Source: CAVZVW01 sp963778845
Lineage (GTDB): Bacteria; Actinomycetota; Actinomycetes; Actinomycetales; Kineosporiaceae
Direction: 5' to 3'
NCBI GenBank assembly: GCA_963778845.1
Contig: CAVZVW010000009.1
Coordinates: 682,001-746,000, forward strand
Length of the DNA stretch: 64,000 nucleotides
The notes under the pieces: model-generated
Database searches by the model: none
Told to the model about the DNA's origin: nothing
Seen by the model: only the letters and a program-made list of their open reading frames with translations
Shown here: positions 42,083 through 50,116 of the stretch, piece after piece
How positions within the stretch are numbered: position 1 is the stretch's first letter
How the letters are laid out: every line of letters begins with the position of its first letter
Made by a program: the position numbers and the translations under genes

Positions 42083-43486
42083 GTGGCGGCACGGCGGTCG
42101 GGCACAGGCAGCCGCCCCGGAGGCCGCCGGTCATGGGCCGCCGCGCCGGCCGTCCTGCTTGTGGTGGCCGCCTCTACGACGGCCACCTACAGCGTCGTGC
42201 GCTACCGAGGGTGGATCGTCGCGGTCTACGGCGCCCTCGCGCTGTCGCTGCTCGGCGTCCAGGCCTTCGGCTGGCAGTGGCCGCCCCTGGGCCGCCGTGC
42301 TGCCGCCTGCGGGCTGGCGGCGGCCGGCTCGGCGACGCTGCTCGTCCACTCCTACAGCTACCTCACCCCCGACCGGGCGGGGTTCGTGCGGGCGTTGCTC
42401 GGCGGGTCGGCCCTTCTCGCCGCGGTCGTGCTGAGCCTGCCCGAGCGACTCCTCCCTCCCTCCCGCGCCGCCGACGGTGCGCTCGCGGTGGCGGTGCTCG
42501 GGTACCTCGCCTGCGCCGCGCTCTTGATCCACTTCGACCCGACCCCGCGCATCGACGTCTGGGTGACCCTCCAGCAGGGAACCGAAGCCACCTTCCACGG
42601 CAGGAACATCTACGCGATGACCTGGACCGGGTCCCCCGGGGTGCAGGACGCGTTCACCTACCTGCCCTGGACGGCCGTCCTCGTGGCCCCGGGCCGCCTG
42701 CTCACCGGGGACGTGCGCTGGTCCCTCGTCGCGGCGACCCTGGTGGCAGCCGGGTTCATGCGCGCCGTACCGCGCAGGGGCCGTACCGCAGGGGCCGCGA
42801 GCGCCGCGGCCCTGCTCCTGCTTCTCCCCGGGACGCCGACGCAGGTGGAGCAGTCGTGGACGGAGCCGCTGCTGCTCGCGACCCTGGCGGGCTGGGCCTG
42901 GGCCGTCACCCGCAACCGCCCCTGGTGGGGTGTCGTGCCTCTCGCCCTCGGTCTGGCCAGCAAGCAGCACCTCGTGCTGCTGCTGCCGCTGATGGCGGCC
43001 TGGCCGCGATTCGGGGTGCGCCGCACGGCGGCGGCGGCCGCGCTGGCGGGGCTGCTGGTGCTGCCCTGGGTCGTCGCCTCCCCCGGGGACATGCTCTCCG
43101 ACACGGTCACTCTGCTGGTGCACTTCCCGCCCCTGAGGTTCGCCGACACCGCCTACGTCGCGGCGATGCACGAGCTCGGCTGGACCCCGCCGTTCTGGGT
43201 CACGGGAGCCGTGGTCGTGCTCACGGTCACCGGGGCCGCGGCCGTGCTCAGGCGACGCGAGGCGGGCGCCGCAGACGTCGTCCGGTGGTCCGCGGCCGTC
43301 CTCCTCGTGGCGAACCTGGTGAACAAGCAGGCGTTCTACAACCAGTACTGGCTCGTCCTGGCGCTGCTGCTGCTGGCGTGGGCACTCCCGCACGCCCCTG
43401 CGGAGCCGGACCACGTGGCGGGTCCGCCGCAGCCGGAGCGCGAGGCGGCGGCCGGCCGTCCCACCGGCAGTCAGTCGATCGGCTGA
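42083..43486 (+). CDS. Polyprenol-phosphate-mannose-dependent mannosyltransferase-like (GT87-like) membrane protein
   Basis: A 467-residue membrane protein with about twelve hydrophobic segments. The acidic loop LLIHFDPTPRIDVWVTLQQGTEATFHGRNIYAMTW near residues 150-185 and the GLASKQHLVLLLPLMAAWPRF motif near 290 resemble GT87/GT-C mannosyltransferases that extend lipoglycans on the outside of actinobacterial membranes. The neighbouring convergent gene is PimB', which fits phosphatidylinositol-mannoside work. The last 16 bases overlap the end of that gene. The start is set by TAGGCT 6 bases upstream. Confidence 0.72.
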   Translation: MAARRSGTGSRPGGRRSWAAAPAVLLVVAASTTATYSVVRYRGWIVAVYGALALSLLGVQAFGWQWPPLGRRAAACGLAAAGSATLLVHSYSYLTPDRAGFVRALLGGSALLAAVVLSLPERLLPPSRAADGALAVAVLGYLACAALLIHFDPTPRIDVWVTLQQGTEATFHGRNIYAMTWTGSPGVQDAFTYLPWTAVLVAPGRLLTGDVRWSLVAATLVAAGFMRAVPRRGRTAGAASAAALLLLLPGTPTQVEQSWTEPLLLATLAGWAWAVTRNRPWWGVVPLALGLASKQHLVLLLPLMAAWPRFGVRRTAAAAALAGLLVLPWVVASPGDMLSDTVTLLVHFPPLRFADTAYVAAMHELGWTPPFWVTGAVVVLTVTGAAAVLRRREAGAADVVRWSAAVLLVANLVNKQAFYNQYWLVLALLLLAWALPHAPAEPDHVAGPPQPEREAAAGRPTGSQSIG

Positions 43487-44613
43487 CCGGCCAGCAGCCT
43501 CTGCAACCTGACAGCCAGGTCGTCCCACCGCCAGGCCTGGGCCACCCAGGCCCGCCCGCGCTCGCCGAACCTCTGAGCAAGCGCGGGGTCCAACAGCAGC
43601 TCGGCGCAGCGGGCCGCCACGGCTGCAGGGTCGGTGCCGTCCACGACGTAGCCGTTCTCGCCGTCCAGCACGGCGTCGGGAGCACCGCCCGAGCGGCCCG
43701 CGACGACGGGCAGTCCCGTGGCGGCCGCCTCGAGGTAGCAGATGCCGAGCGCCTCGGGCTCCAGCCCTCCCAGTCGCGTGCGGGTCGGCATGCAGAACAC
43801 GTCACCGGCGTCGTAGTAGGCCGGCGTGCGGGCCCACGGCACCCGGCCGGTCAGCACGACGTCGCGGCGCAGGTCGAGGCGGTCGACCAGGCGCTGCACC
43901 TGGCGGCGGTACGGGCCGTCGCCGACGAGCAGCAGGGCGGCGCGGGGCACACGGCGCTTGATGAGCGGCAGCGCCCGCACGAGGACGTCCTGGCCCTTGC
44001 GGGCCACCATCCGCGACACGCAGACGATCACCGGGCGGTCGCCCAGCCCCAGCCGTTCGCGCACGGCCTGCCCGCCGCAGCCGGGCCGGAACACCCTGTC
44101 GTCGACGCCAGGGGTCAAGCGGACCATGCGGTCGCGGGCCTGCGGGGTCAGCGCCGCGGCGACCCGCGAGCGGCAGTACTCGCCCAGGTAGGTGAGAACG
44201 TCGTTGTGCTCCCCTATGCGCCGCAGCAGCCTGCGGGTGCCGGGCACTGCGGCCCACCAGACCTCGTGCCCGTGGGTGGTGGCGATGCAGCGCTGCACCC
44301 CCGCAGCGCGCAGGTGGGGCGCCATCAGGCCCAGGGGGGCAGCGGCGCCGAACCAGACCTGGTCGCACCCCTGCGCGCGGGCGAGCTGGGCGGCGCGCCG
44401 CGCGATCGCTGGTGTCGGAACCATCAGGCGGGAGGGGTCGCGCACGACGGGGAAGCTCAGCGTGGCGTCGAAGGCCCGGTCCCCCTTCTGCCGTGCGGTG
44501 TGGACGACGACGCTGTCCGCGGGCATCCGCGAGGCCATCGCCAGCACGAACGACTCGATGCCGCCGGTGCGTGGCGGGAAGTCGTTCGTGACGACCAGGG
44601 TGCGATGCGCCAT
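43471..44613 (-). CDS. pimB: GT4 mannosyltransferase PimB'-like
   Basis: A 380-residue GT-B glycosyltransferase of family GT4. The N-terminal domain begins LVVTNDFPPRTGGIESFV; the C-terminal domain has VCVSRMVARKGQDVLVRALP, LLVGDGPYRRQVQRL, and the donor-binding EALGICYLEAAATGLPVVAGRSGG. In mycobacteria and corynebacteria PimB' adds the second mannose to phosphatidylinositol monomannoside using GDP-mannose. ATG 44613 is chosen; it overlaps the upstream metallopeptidase stop by one base. Its 3' end overlaps the convergent GT87-like gene by 16 bp. Confidence 0.85.
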   Translation of the reverse strand: MAHRTLVVTNDFPPRTGGIESFVLAMASRMPADSVVVHTARQKGDRAFDATLSFPVVRDPSRLMVPTPAIARRAAQLARAQGCDQVWFGAAAPLGLMAPHLRAAGVQRCIATTHGHEVWWAAVPGTRRLLRRIGEHNDVLTYLGEYCRSRVAAALTPQARDRMVRLTPGVDDRVFRPGCGGQAVRERLGLGDRPVIVCVSRMVARKGQDVLVRALPLIKRRVPRAALLLVGDGPYRRQVQRLVDRLDLRRDVVLTGRVPWARTPAYYDAGDVFCMPTRTRLGGLEPEALGICYLEAAATGLPVVAGRSGGAPDAVLDGENGYVVDGTDPAAVAARCAELLLDPALAQRFGERGRAWVAQAWRWDDLAVRLQRLLAGQPID

Positions 44614-46160
44614 CACCGTGCGCCGGCGAGCCGGGTGACATACCGCGCCCAGGCAGCCGTGAACCCTTGCTCGTCGGTGTGCAGGACCGAGGCGAAGGCG
44701 CCCGCCAGCAGCGCCTGGACGTCCGCGCCGGCTCCGGCGTCCGAGCTTCGCGCGTTCGCACCGGCTCTGACGCCCGCCGCCTGCCGGTAGAACGCGACGA
44801 CTGCGGGCGCCCCGTGATCGCGCGCCATGAGGTCCAGGGCCAGCCACGAGCCGGCGTAAGCCGGCGCCACGTCGGTGTGGGCGGGGTCGAAGTCCTCCGC
44901 CGTGGGCAGGTGGCGCGGTGTCCTGCCCGCCCGCACGGCGTCCAGCACCGCCGCAGCGACCTCGGCCCTCGTCAGGCCGCTGCCCTGGTAGGCCACATAG
45001 TCGGCGAAGCCCTCCTCGAGCCAGGTCGGCGGGGAGACGCGCTGGTCGGCGCGGGTGGCCACATGCGTCAGCTCGTGGGTGAGCACGACGCGCCGCGCGA
45101 GCGGGCCGAAGGACGCGAACGACTTCGGGTTGAGGATCACCCGGTCGGCGGTCGGGGTCGGCGCGCCACCCGGCAGGCGCTCGATCTCGCCCGTCGTGAC
45201 GGCTGCGATCTGGCCGAGGCCGGCCGTGCCCGTACCCGCACGCCCGAGAAGGTCGGCCATCTCCGCCTGCGTCGCGGGGACGATCACCACCACCCGGCGG
45301 GGCCAGGCCGTGCCCCACACCTTGTCCACCCGCGCGGCCGCGGCGTCGACGGCCGCCGCATCGCGGGTCGCCTCGGCCTTGGCGCTACCCGCGACCACCA
45401 CCAGGCTGCGCGTGCCGCGCACCACCGTGATCGGCCCCAGGTCCCACAGGTCGTGCTGGGACGTCCCGTCGCCCACACCGGCCAGGTACCAGCGCCCGCC
45501 GACGCGGGCCAGGGTGAGCTGCTGCCGCCGCTGCGTGTCCCGCCCGTCCGGGGCGAGCCGGTACGACAGGGTCACCTGGGCCACCCAGGCCTCCCCACCG
45601 AGCCTGCGCTGGCGGGCGGCGCTCAGGGCGGGCCCCGGCCCGTTGACCTCGTAGCGCCACGAGGTGAGCGGGAGCCGGTGCAACCGGTCGAACAGAGCGG
45701 CCTGTGCGGACACCAGGGCCACCGAGCGCGGGTCGACATCGGCGGTCCAGGCGGTCCTGCTGCCGGAAAGCAGCCCCTGCGCCCGCCGGGTGAGAAGTGC
45801 CTGCGCGGAGTCGCGGCGCTGCGCGGCAACGGCGTCGGGGCTGCCTGCCTGGCTGGTGACCCCGGACCCGACACCCGTCGATGCACCGACCACGGGTGGC
45901 ACGTGGTCGGAGGTGGTCCGCGGGACCAGCCAGAGGGCGCCGACGACCAGGACACCGGCCGCCACGAGCGCGACGGCACGGCTTCGGGTGCGGTGGACGG
46001 CGCTGCGGCCGGCGGGCGTGGCCTGGCCGGCGGGCGTGGCCTGGCCGGCGGGCGTGGCCTGGCCGGTGGTGGGGGGTTCGCCGGCGGGGACAGGCGCTGA
46101 GCCGGGGTCGCGCTCCGAGGGTGCTCCCTGGACGTCGGCAGCGGCTGGCTCGTCGTCCAC
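44613..46160 (-). CDS. Membrane-anchored zinc metallopeptidase-like protein (peptidase MA-like)
   Basis: A 515-residue protein with a disordered N-terminus containing TPAGQA repeats (about 34-50), one membrane helix (about 63-82) and an extracytoplasmic part. The central region (about 105-230) looks like an NTF2-type fold; the C-terminal half is a gluzincin with HELTH (zinc ligands) near residue 365 and EEGFADY downstream supplying the third ligand. Similar proteins lie between PimB' and NlpC/P60 genes in actinobacteria. Substrate unknown. The repeat is encoded by an 18-bp minisatellite, so repeat number may vary between strains. GTG start. Confidence 0.8.
   Translation of the reverse strand: MDDEPAAADVQGAPSERDPGSAPVPAGEPPTTGQATPAGQATPAGQATPAGRSAVHRTRSRAVALVAAGVLVVGALWLVPRTTSDHVPPVVGASTGVGSGVTSQAGSPDAVAAQRRDSAQALLTRRAQGLLSGSRTAWTADVDPRSVALVSAQAALFDRLHRLPLTSWRYEVNGPGPALSAARQRRLGGEAWVAQVTLSYRLAPDGRDTQRRQQLTLARVGGRWYLAGVGDGTSQHDLWDLGPITVVRGTRSLVVVAGSAKAEATRDAAAVDAAAARVDKVWGTAWPRRVVVIVPATQAEMADLLGRAGTGTAGLGQIAAVTTGEIERLPGGAPTPTADRVILNPKSFASFGPLARRVVLTHELTHVATRADQRVSPPTWLEEGFADYVAYQGSGLTRAEVAAAVLDAVRAGRTPRHLPTAEDFDPAHTDVAPAYAGSWLALDLMARDHGAPAVVAFYRQAAGVRAGANARSSDAGAGADVQALLAGAFASVLHTDEQGFTAAWARYVTRLAGAR
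46007..46064. repeat. 18-bp coding minisatellite
   Basis: GGCCGGCGGGCGTGGCCT occurs three times perfectly (46007-46060) plus a partial copy. It encodes the in-frame ATPAGQ repeats near the N-terminus of the metallopeptidase, so copy changes would keep the frame. Confidence 0.9.
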
Positions 46161-46242
46161 GCCTCAGAGACTACGTCGAGACGCCGGCGTCGTTGCCGAG
46201 GTACCGGTCAGACGTGTCTCGATCGGCACCGACCGCCGCCGG

Positions 46243-47379
46243 TCAGAGGCGGACCGCCGCGACCGGGGATGAGTACATCGCGGCGACCCTCACCACGTCC
46301 CCGGTGTGCGGAGCATGGATCATCAGCCCGTGACCGAGGTAGATCCCGACATGGCTGATGGGTGAGTAGAAGAACACCAGGTCCCCGGGCCGCAGGGCGC
46401 TGATCGGGATCCGCGTGCCGTACCCGGCCTGCTGCGACGAGCTGTGCGGCAGCGACACGCCACCGTGACGCCAGGCCGCCATCGTCAGCCCGCTGCAGTC
46501 GTAGCTGTTCGGGCCGGACGCCGCCCATTGGTAGGGGTCCCCCAGCTGGGCGCAGGCAAAGGCGAGCACCGCCGCGACGCGACCGTTCGGGGCCTGGACG
46601 CCCACGGCGGAGCACGACATCCCCACCGGCGACCCGCTGGCAGCAGGTACTGTGCGCCCCAGCGCCTGGCTCAGGCTCTTGCGCTGCTGTGCACGGTTCG
46701 CGCGCTGCAGGGCCGCACGCTGGCTGGCCTTGAGCCGGTCGAGCTGAGCCTGCGCCTCCGCGGTCTTCGCAGTGATGAGGGTGCGTTGCTGCCGCAGCTT
46801 CGCATTGGCCGCCGCCATGCTCTGCTCCTGGGCACTGACCTGAGCAGCGTCCTGGGCGAGCTGGGCCTGGGTCTGCTGGTACTTCTGCACCAGCTGTGCT
46901 CGACGGTCGCCGATCGTGCTCACCAGGCCGGCGCGCGTGAGCGCGGAGTCCGGGTTGTCCCCGAGGAAGAGGTCCAGGGAGGAGAGCTCACCCTGCCGGT
47001 ACAGGTCGGCGGCGAGCTGGCCGAGCTGCGCGCGGGTGCGCGTGAGCACAGTCTTCTGCTGGGCAAGGCGGGTCTTGGCCGCGTACACCCGCACCTGCAG
47101 GCTGCTCAGCTGCGCCTGGGTCTCGTTGTAGGCCTCGGTGGCCTGCTCGGCCTGGTGCTGCAGCGCGTCCACGCGCCGCTGCACCTCGGCGAGGCTGGGG
47201 GCTGGCGCCGCGGCGGCGAACTGGCCGCCGGCCAGGGCCGACGCGAGCAGGCCGACGAGGGCCAGGGTCACGAGGGCGGGCCGGTGACGGCGAAGTGGGC
47301 GGTGGGGCCGGGTGGTGGTTCGATCGCGGACGGTGGGCTCGAGAGTGCGTGCCTGCGGAATGTCCCGTGCAGAACTCAC
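46243..47379 (-). CDS. Secreted NlpC/P60 peptidoglycan hydrolase
   Basis: A 378-residue exported cell-wall hydrolase. An Arg-rich n-region and signal peptide (to about residue 60, QFAAAAPAPS) precede a long coiled coil (about 65-220, rich in Gln/Ala) and a C-terminal NlpC/P60 domain with catalytic Cys295 in NSYDCSGLTMAAW, His in SHVGIYLGH and a third polar residue in MIHAPHTG. The layout is like RipA/RipC-type enzymes that cut D-glutamyl-diaminopimelate links during cell separation. GTG 47379 is preferred for GGAG 10 bases upstream, behind a stable hairpin. The leader is long and structured. Confidence 0.85.
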   Translation of the reverse strand: MSSARDIPQARTLEPTVRDRTTTRPHRPLRRHRPALVTLALVGLLASALAGGQFAAAAPAPSLAEVQRRVDALQHQAEQATEAYNETQAQLSSLQVRVYAAKTRLAQQKTVLTRTRAQLGQLAADLYRQGELSSLDLFLGDNPDSALTRAGLVSTIGDRRAQLVQKYQQTQAQLAQDAAQVSAQEQSMAAANAKLRQQRTLITAKTAEAQAQLDRLKASQRAALQRANRAQQRKSLSQALGRTVPAASGSPVGMSCSAVGVQAPNGRVAAVLAFACAQLGDPYQWAASGPNSYDCSGLTMAAWRHGGVSLPHSSSQQAGYGTRIPISALRPGDLVFFYSPISHVGIYLGHGLMIHAPHTGDVVRVAAMYSSPVAAVRL

Positions 47380-47401
47380 GGTGTTGCAGCTCCGTTCCTC
47401 C

Positions 47402-47419
47402 GACCCACAAGAGTGGGTC
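47402..47419 (-). promoter_or_regulatory. Hairpin immediately upstream of ribosome site
   Basis: GACCCAC and GTGGGTC form a perfect 7-bp stem with a 4-base loop. On the coding strand the sequence GGAGGAACGGAG follows directly, so folding could affect ribosome access. Confidence 0.5.
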
Positions 47420-47552
47420 ACCGTACGCGGTCCGCCCGAAATCGACCGGGTGGTCGTGACCGCGTGCCCGGGCGGGGAAGGTCGCCGCTGACGGCCCGGA
47501 CTTGCTTGGCGCAGGTGCTGGTCTTGCCCGGAATTGCCTGATATGACTATCT

Positions 47553-47619
47553 TTGGCCGATTCATCCGATCTCTCGGTCGGCAGACTCAGACACTATCCC
47601 GAGATAACGAATCGGCCAA
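47553..47619 (-). promoter_or_regulatory. Large inverted repeat in NlpC/P60 leader
   Basis: TTGGCCGATTC (47553-47563) pairs perfectly with GAATCGGCCAA (47609-47619). Inside, TCTCGG (47572-47577) pairs with CCGAGA (47599-47604). It could be a terminator for the upstream gene, an operator or part of a structured leader. Confidence 0.55.
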
Positions 47620-47662
47620 CTCTCGCGCCCACATATCGAATGCAGTGTCGCGAGAATTGGCG

Positions 47663-47695
47663 TGGACAAAGCAGATCAAGCGGATCAAAGCAGAA
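47663..47695. repeat. Three short direct repeats about 10 bp apart
   Basis: On the minus strand GCTTTGATC, GCTTGATC and GCTTTGTCC follow each other about one helical turn apart, a pattern typical for regulator binding. They lie upstream of the structured NlpC/P60 leader. Confidence 0.4.
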
Positions 47696-47749
47696 CACAC
47701 AGGCTCGACGAACCCTCGTCAGCCCGCCGCACGCCCTCTCCTCTTCGGC

Positions 47750-48076
47750 TCATGACCGTGCACGCCTCGTGTGCCGGCACCCGCGCCGGAGCCCGGTACC
47801 GCTACCGGCAGCGACACCTGGTCGCGAGCCGAGGACCCCACCGGGCTGCAGGCCCACGGTGGAGTCGGCGTCGCCGGCCGGGGTCGCCGGGTCGCCGCAC
47901 ACCAGCCGCAGCGGCGGCACCAGGCCGGATCCGGCGAGCACCGCGATGGCTGCCCGCTCCGCGCCGTCCAGCTCGACACCGCCGCCGGCCGCTGCAGGGG
48001 CCCCGAGCAGTACCGACACCACACAGTCAGCACAGGCGTCGCCCCGCACAGCGCAGCTCTCGCAGTCGATCAGCAT
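47750..48076 (-). CDS. Small actinobacterial Cys-motif protein (CAVRGDAC)
   Basis: A 108-residue protein. Its N-terminus MLIDCESCAVRGDACADCVVSVLLGAP is a pattern I recognise from a small conserved actinobacterial family usually encoded just before an NlpC/P60 hydrolase; the four spaced Cys may bind metal. Then follows VELDGAERAAIAVLAGSGLVPPLRLV, the other conserved block, and a variable Gly-rich tail. The ATG is firmly placed by GGAGG 6 bases upstream; longer frames are Arg/Pro-rich. Function unknown. Confidence 0.8.
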   Translation of the reverse strand: MLIDCESCAVRGDACADCVVSVLLGAPAAAGGGVELDGAERAAIAVLAGSGLVPPLRLVCGDPATPAGDADSTVGLQPGGVLGSRPGVAAGSGTGLRRGCRHTRRARS

Positions 48077-48259
48077 GTCGCCTCCGCACTCATGTCGTCC
48101 GGTGTGGACAGGTCCGACCGACGCGGGTCCGTCATCCGTGTCCGGACCGGGGTCCGGCACCGGCTCACGACGCCGCGCCGCACTCGCTGGGATCGAGGGC
48201 GAAGAGCGGCCAGGCCTGTTCACCTACGACCACGCTAGGCGGGGGGTACGACAGGCAGG

Positions 48260-49717
48260 TCAGCCGCGCCCGAGCATGCGCAGCAGCGCCGACGACGACG
48301 CCACTCGGGCGCCGGTGGCCCGAACCGATGCCGCGACCTCCTGGTCCGACGACACGACCACCACCACCCGCCCGGGTGGCTCGGCCCTGACCAGGCGCCG
48401 GATCAGCTCGTCGGCCGTCGTGCCGGGATCGGAGAAGAGCACGCGGACGCCGCGCCGCAGAACGGCCGATCGGGCCTCGACCTCGGCACCGTCGAAGCAG
48501 CACGTGACCTCCGCCCCGGTCCGCGCAGCCAGCACGGCCAGCCCCTCGGTCAGCCGCCGCCGCTGCTCCCCGAGGGGGACGGTGCCGAAGCCCTCCTTGG
48601 TGACGTTGTAGCCGTCGACCACGAGGTGGGCCAGCGGCATGCTCAGCAGCTCCTGCAGGGGACCCGGGTCGTCCGACGGCAGCGCACGGGCGTGGGGTGC
48701 AGCCGTCGGCGTGGCAGTCGGGGGCAGCGAGCGGGCCGACCCGGTGTCCACGAGGTCGGCCGGTCGATGGTGCGCCGGCGGCAGGGCCAGCTCTCGTCTG
48801 AGGCCGTTGGCCGCTTCCACGAGGGTGTCGAGCAGCAGGCGCAGCCGCACCTCGCTCAGGGCACGTGCGTCTCGGCCGGCCCGCCGGACGGTCTCGACGG
48901 CCTGCTCGGCCGCAGCGGCCCGGCTCACCGTCGTCCGCAGCACCTGGTCGTGCTCGGCCTGGGCCGCCGCCTGCCGCGACGTCGCCTGCGCGAGCTCCTC
49001 CTCCACCCGCCTGGACGCCGCCCTGGCTCGGTCCGCCTCGGACCGCAGCCGCCGAGCGTCCTTGCGCAGCGTCGCGACCTCCTGCGCCAGGGCGGCCAGC
49101 TCGAGCTCGGCACGGGCGAGGGCGGCTCTCGTGCCTGCCAGCTCCGAGCGTGCGGCGGTCAGCGCGAAGCCGGTCTCGACGTCGCGACGGCGCGCCTCGA
49201 CGTCCTGGTCGTCCGCGAGCTCCTCGCGCAGCCTCCGCCAGGCCTGCTCCCACCCGGGCGGGCGCATGAGGTAGATGCCCTCCAGTGCTCGCAGGGCAGG
49301 CACGTCGTCCGGCACCACCCCTGTCTGCAGCCCTGCCTGCCGCCCTGCCTGCAGCCCGGTCTGCAGCGGCTCGACGACGTCGGCGTGCGCGGCTCGCCAC
49401 GCCGCCGCCACGACCTGGCGGAAGGCCGGGTCACCGTCCAGCGCCACGCCCAGCGGGCCCGCACCGGCGCTGGCCCGCCGAGCCGGCGCGAAGGACCGCA
49501 CCCGCCGCAGAGGAGGGGGCGCCTGATCCGCAGACATCTCGCCGAGCACGGCAGCGGCGAGCTCGAGCACAGCCCGGCGCGCCGTTGCGGGCAGCTGCGC
49601 GAGCGTCGGGACAGCGCGGGCGCCGCGCTCCGCGGTCCCGTTCGCATCTGCGACCGCAGCCGGCTGGGTCGGATGCAGCGCGGAGGGCCCGTGCGGCGAG
49701 TCGGGCACTGCGCTCAC
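48260..49717 (-). CDS. NYN-domain putative ribonuclease with coiled coil
   Basis: A 485-residue protein. The N-terminal part (about 15-175) is helical, with a short QAG/QTG repeat (LQTGLQAGRQAGLQTG); a long coiled coil follows (about 190-310, rich in Arg/Ala/Glu). The C-terminal third (about 355-485) is a YacP-type NYN/PIN-like nuclease: LVVDGYNVTKEGFGT near 358, CCFDGAEVEAR, DPGTTADELIRRLV and VVSSDQEVAASVRATGARV carry the acidic metal ligands. It is expected to act on structured RNA. GTG 49717 is chosen 25 bp after the zinc-ribbon gene; its ribosome site is weak. Confidence 0.8.
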   Translation of the reverse strand: MSAVPDSPHGPSALHPTQPAAVADANGTAERGARAVPTLAQLPATARRAVLELAAAVLGEMSADQAPPPLRRVRSFAPARRASAGAGPLGVALDGDPAFRQVVAAAWRAAHADVVEPLQTGLQAGRQAGLQTGVVPDDVPALRALEGIYLMRPPGWEQAWRRLREELADDQDVEARRRDVETGFALTAARSELAGTRAALARAELELAALAQEVATLRKDARRLRSEADRARAASRRVEEELAQATSRQAAAQAEHDQVLRTTVSRAAAAEQAVETVRRAGRDARALSEVRLRLLLDTLVEAANGLRRELALPPAHHRPADLVDTGSARSLPPTATPTAAPHARALPSDDPGPLQELLSMPLAHLVVDGYNVTKEGFGTVPLGEQRRRLTEGLAVLAARTGAEVTCCFDGAEVEARSAVLRRGVRVLFSDPGTTADELIRRLVRAEPPGRVVVVVSSDQEVAASVRATGARVASSSALLRMLGRG

Positions 49718-49742
49718 GCTCGACCGCCGCGGGAAGGCGCGC

Positions 49743-50045
49743 TCACGGCCGACCCGCTGCGCCGTCCTCGGCCGAAGCGGCCGCCTCGACGGCCCGCCCG
49801 CCGGCCTGAGCGGCGACGTCGGTGCGAGGGACGAGCTCCACGACGTCCACGGCATCGCACCATCGGCACCTGACGTGCTCGATCGACTCGCTGAGCACCA
49901 CACGTTCCTCGACGCTCGGCCGTCCCGCGAGGTCCAGGTGCACGTAGTCGACGACGCGTGAGGAGGAGGTGACGTCGAACCGGGTCAGGTTCCCGCAGCC
50001 GGTGCACCGCCAGCGGGTGCTCTCCGTCGGCTCGGGGACGCTCAT
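49743..50045 (-). CDS. Small zinc-ribbon protein
   Basis: A 100-residue protein with two CxxC pairs, RCTGCGN near residues 13-19 and RCRWCDA near 59-65, which together make a zinc ribbon. Between them DYVHLDLAGRPSVEERVV is a conserved beta segment. The tail is Ala/Gly-rich. It is divergent from the exonuclease gene and lies directly upstream of the NYN-domain gene, so the two probably form one transcript. I do not recognise a specific function; an RNA- or DNA-contacting partner of the NYN protein is possible. Confidence 0.75.
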   Translation of the reverse strand: MSVPEPTESTRWRCTGCGNLTRFDVTSSSRVVDYVHLDLAGRPSVEERVVLSESIEHVRCRWCDAVDVVELVPRTDVAAQAGGRAVEAAASAEDGAAGRP

Positions 50046-50104
50046 GTCGTGAGCCTAGAAGACCGCGCAGCGCGTGGCGGCACGAACCTGTCACAGGGTC
50101 GCCC

Positions 50105-50110
50105 TACGGT
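50105..50110 (+). promoter_or_regulatory. Candidate -10 of leaderless exonuclease gene
   Basis: TACGGT lies 6 bases before the GTG at 50117, with no ribosome site between them. Confidence 0.38.
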
Positions 50111-50116
50111 CAGGAT

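Larger units (their letters stand above)
47380..47749. other. Long structured intergenic leader region before NlpC/P60 gene
   Basis: 370 bases without a gene. It contains a 7-bp hairpin just before the ribosome site (47402-47419), a large imperfect hairpin with an 11-bp terminal stem (47553-47619) and three spaced copies of a roughly 10-bp motif (47663-47695). Base composition is AT-richer than neighbouring genes. Actinobacterial cell-wall hydrolase genes often carry long regulated leaders, but I could not match a named riboswitch. Confidence 0.5.

Noticed and set aside
42133..44790. An 885-codon plus-strand open frame
   Set aside because: Runs through the GT87-like gene in a wrong frame and antisense to PimB'.
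47395..47620. c-di-AMP (ydaO-yuaA) riboswitch before the NlpC/P60 gene
   Set aside because: Position and gene fit and a few fragments look similar (GGAGGAACGG, CCGTCAGC), but the order and core motifs do not match what I remember of the consensus; kept only as a structured leader.
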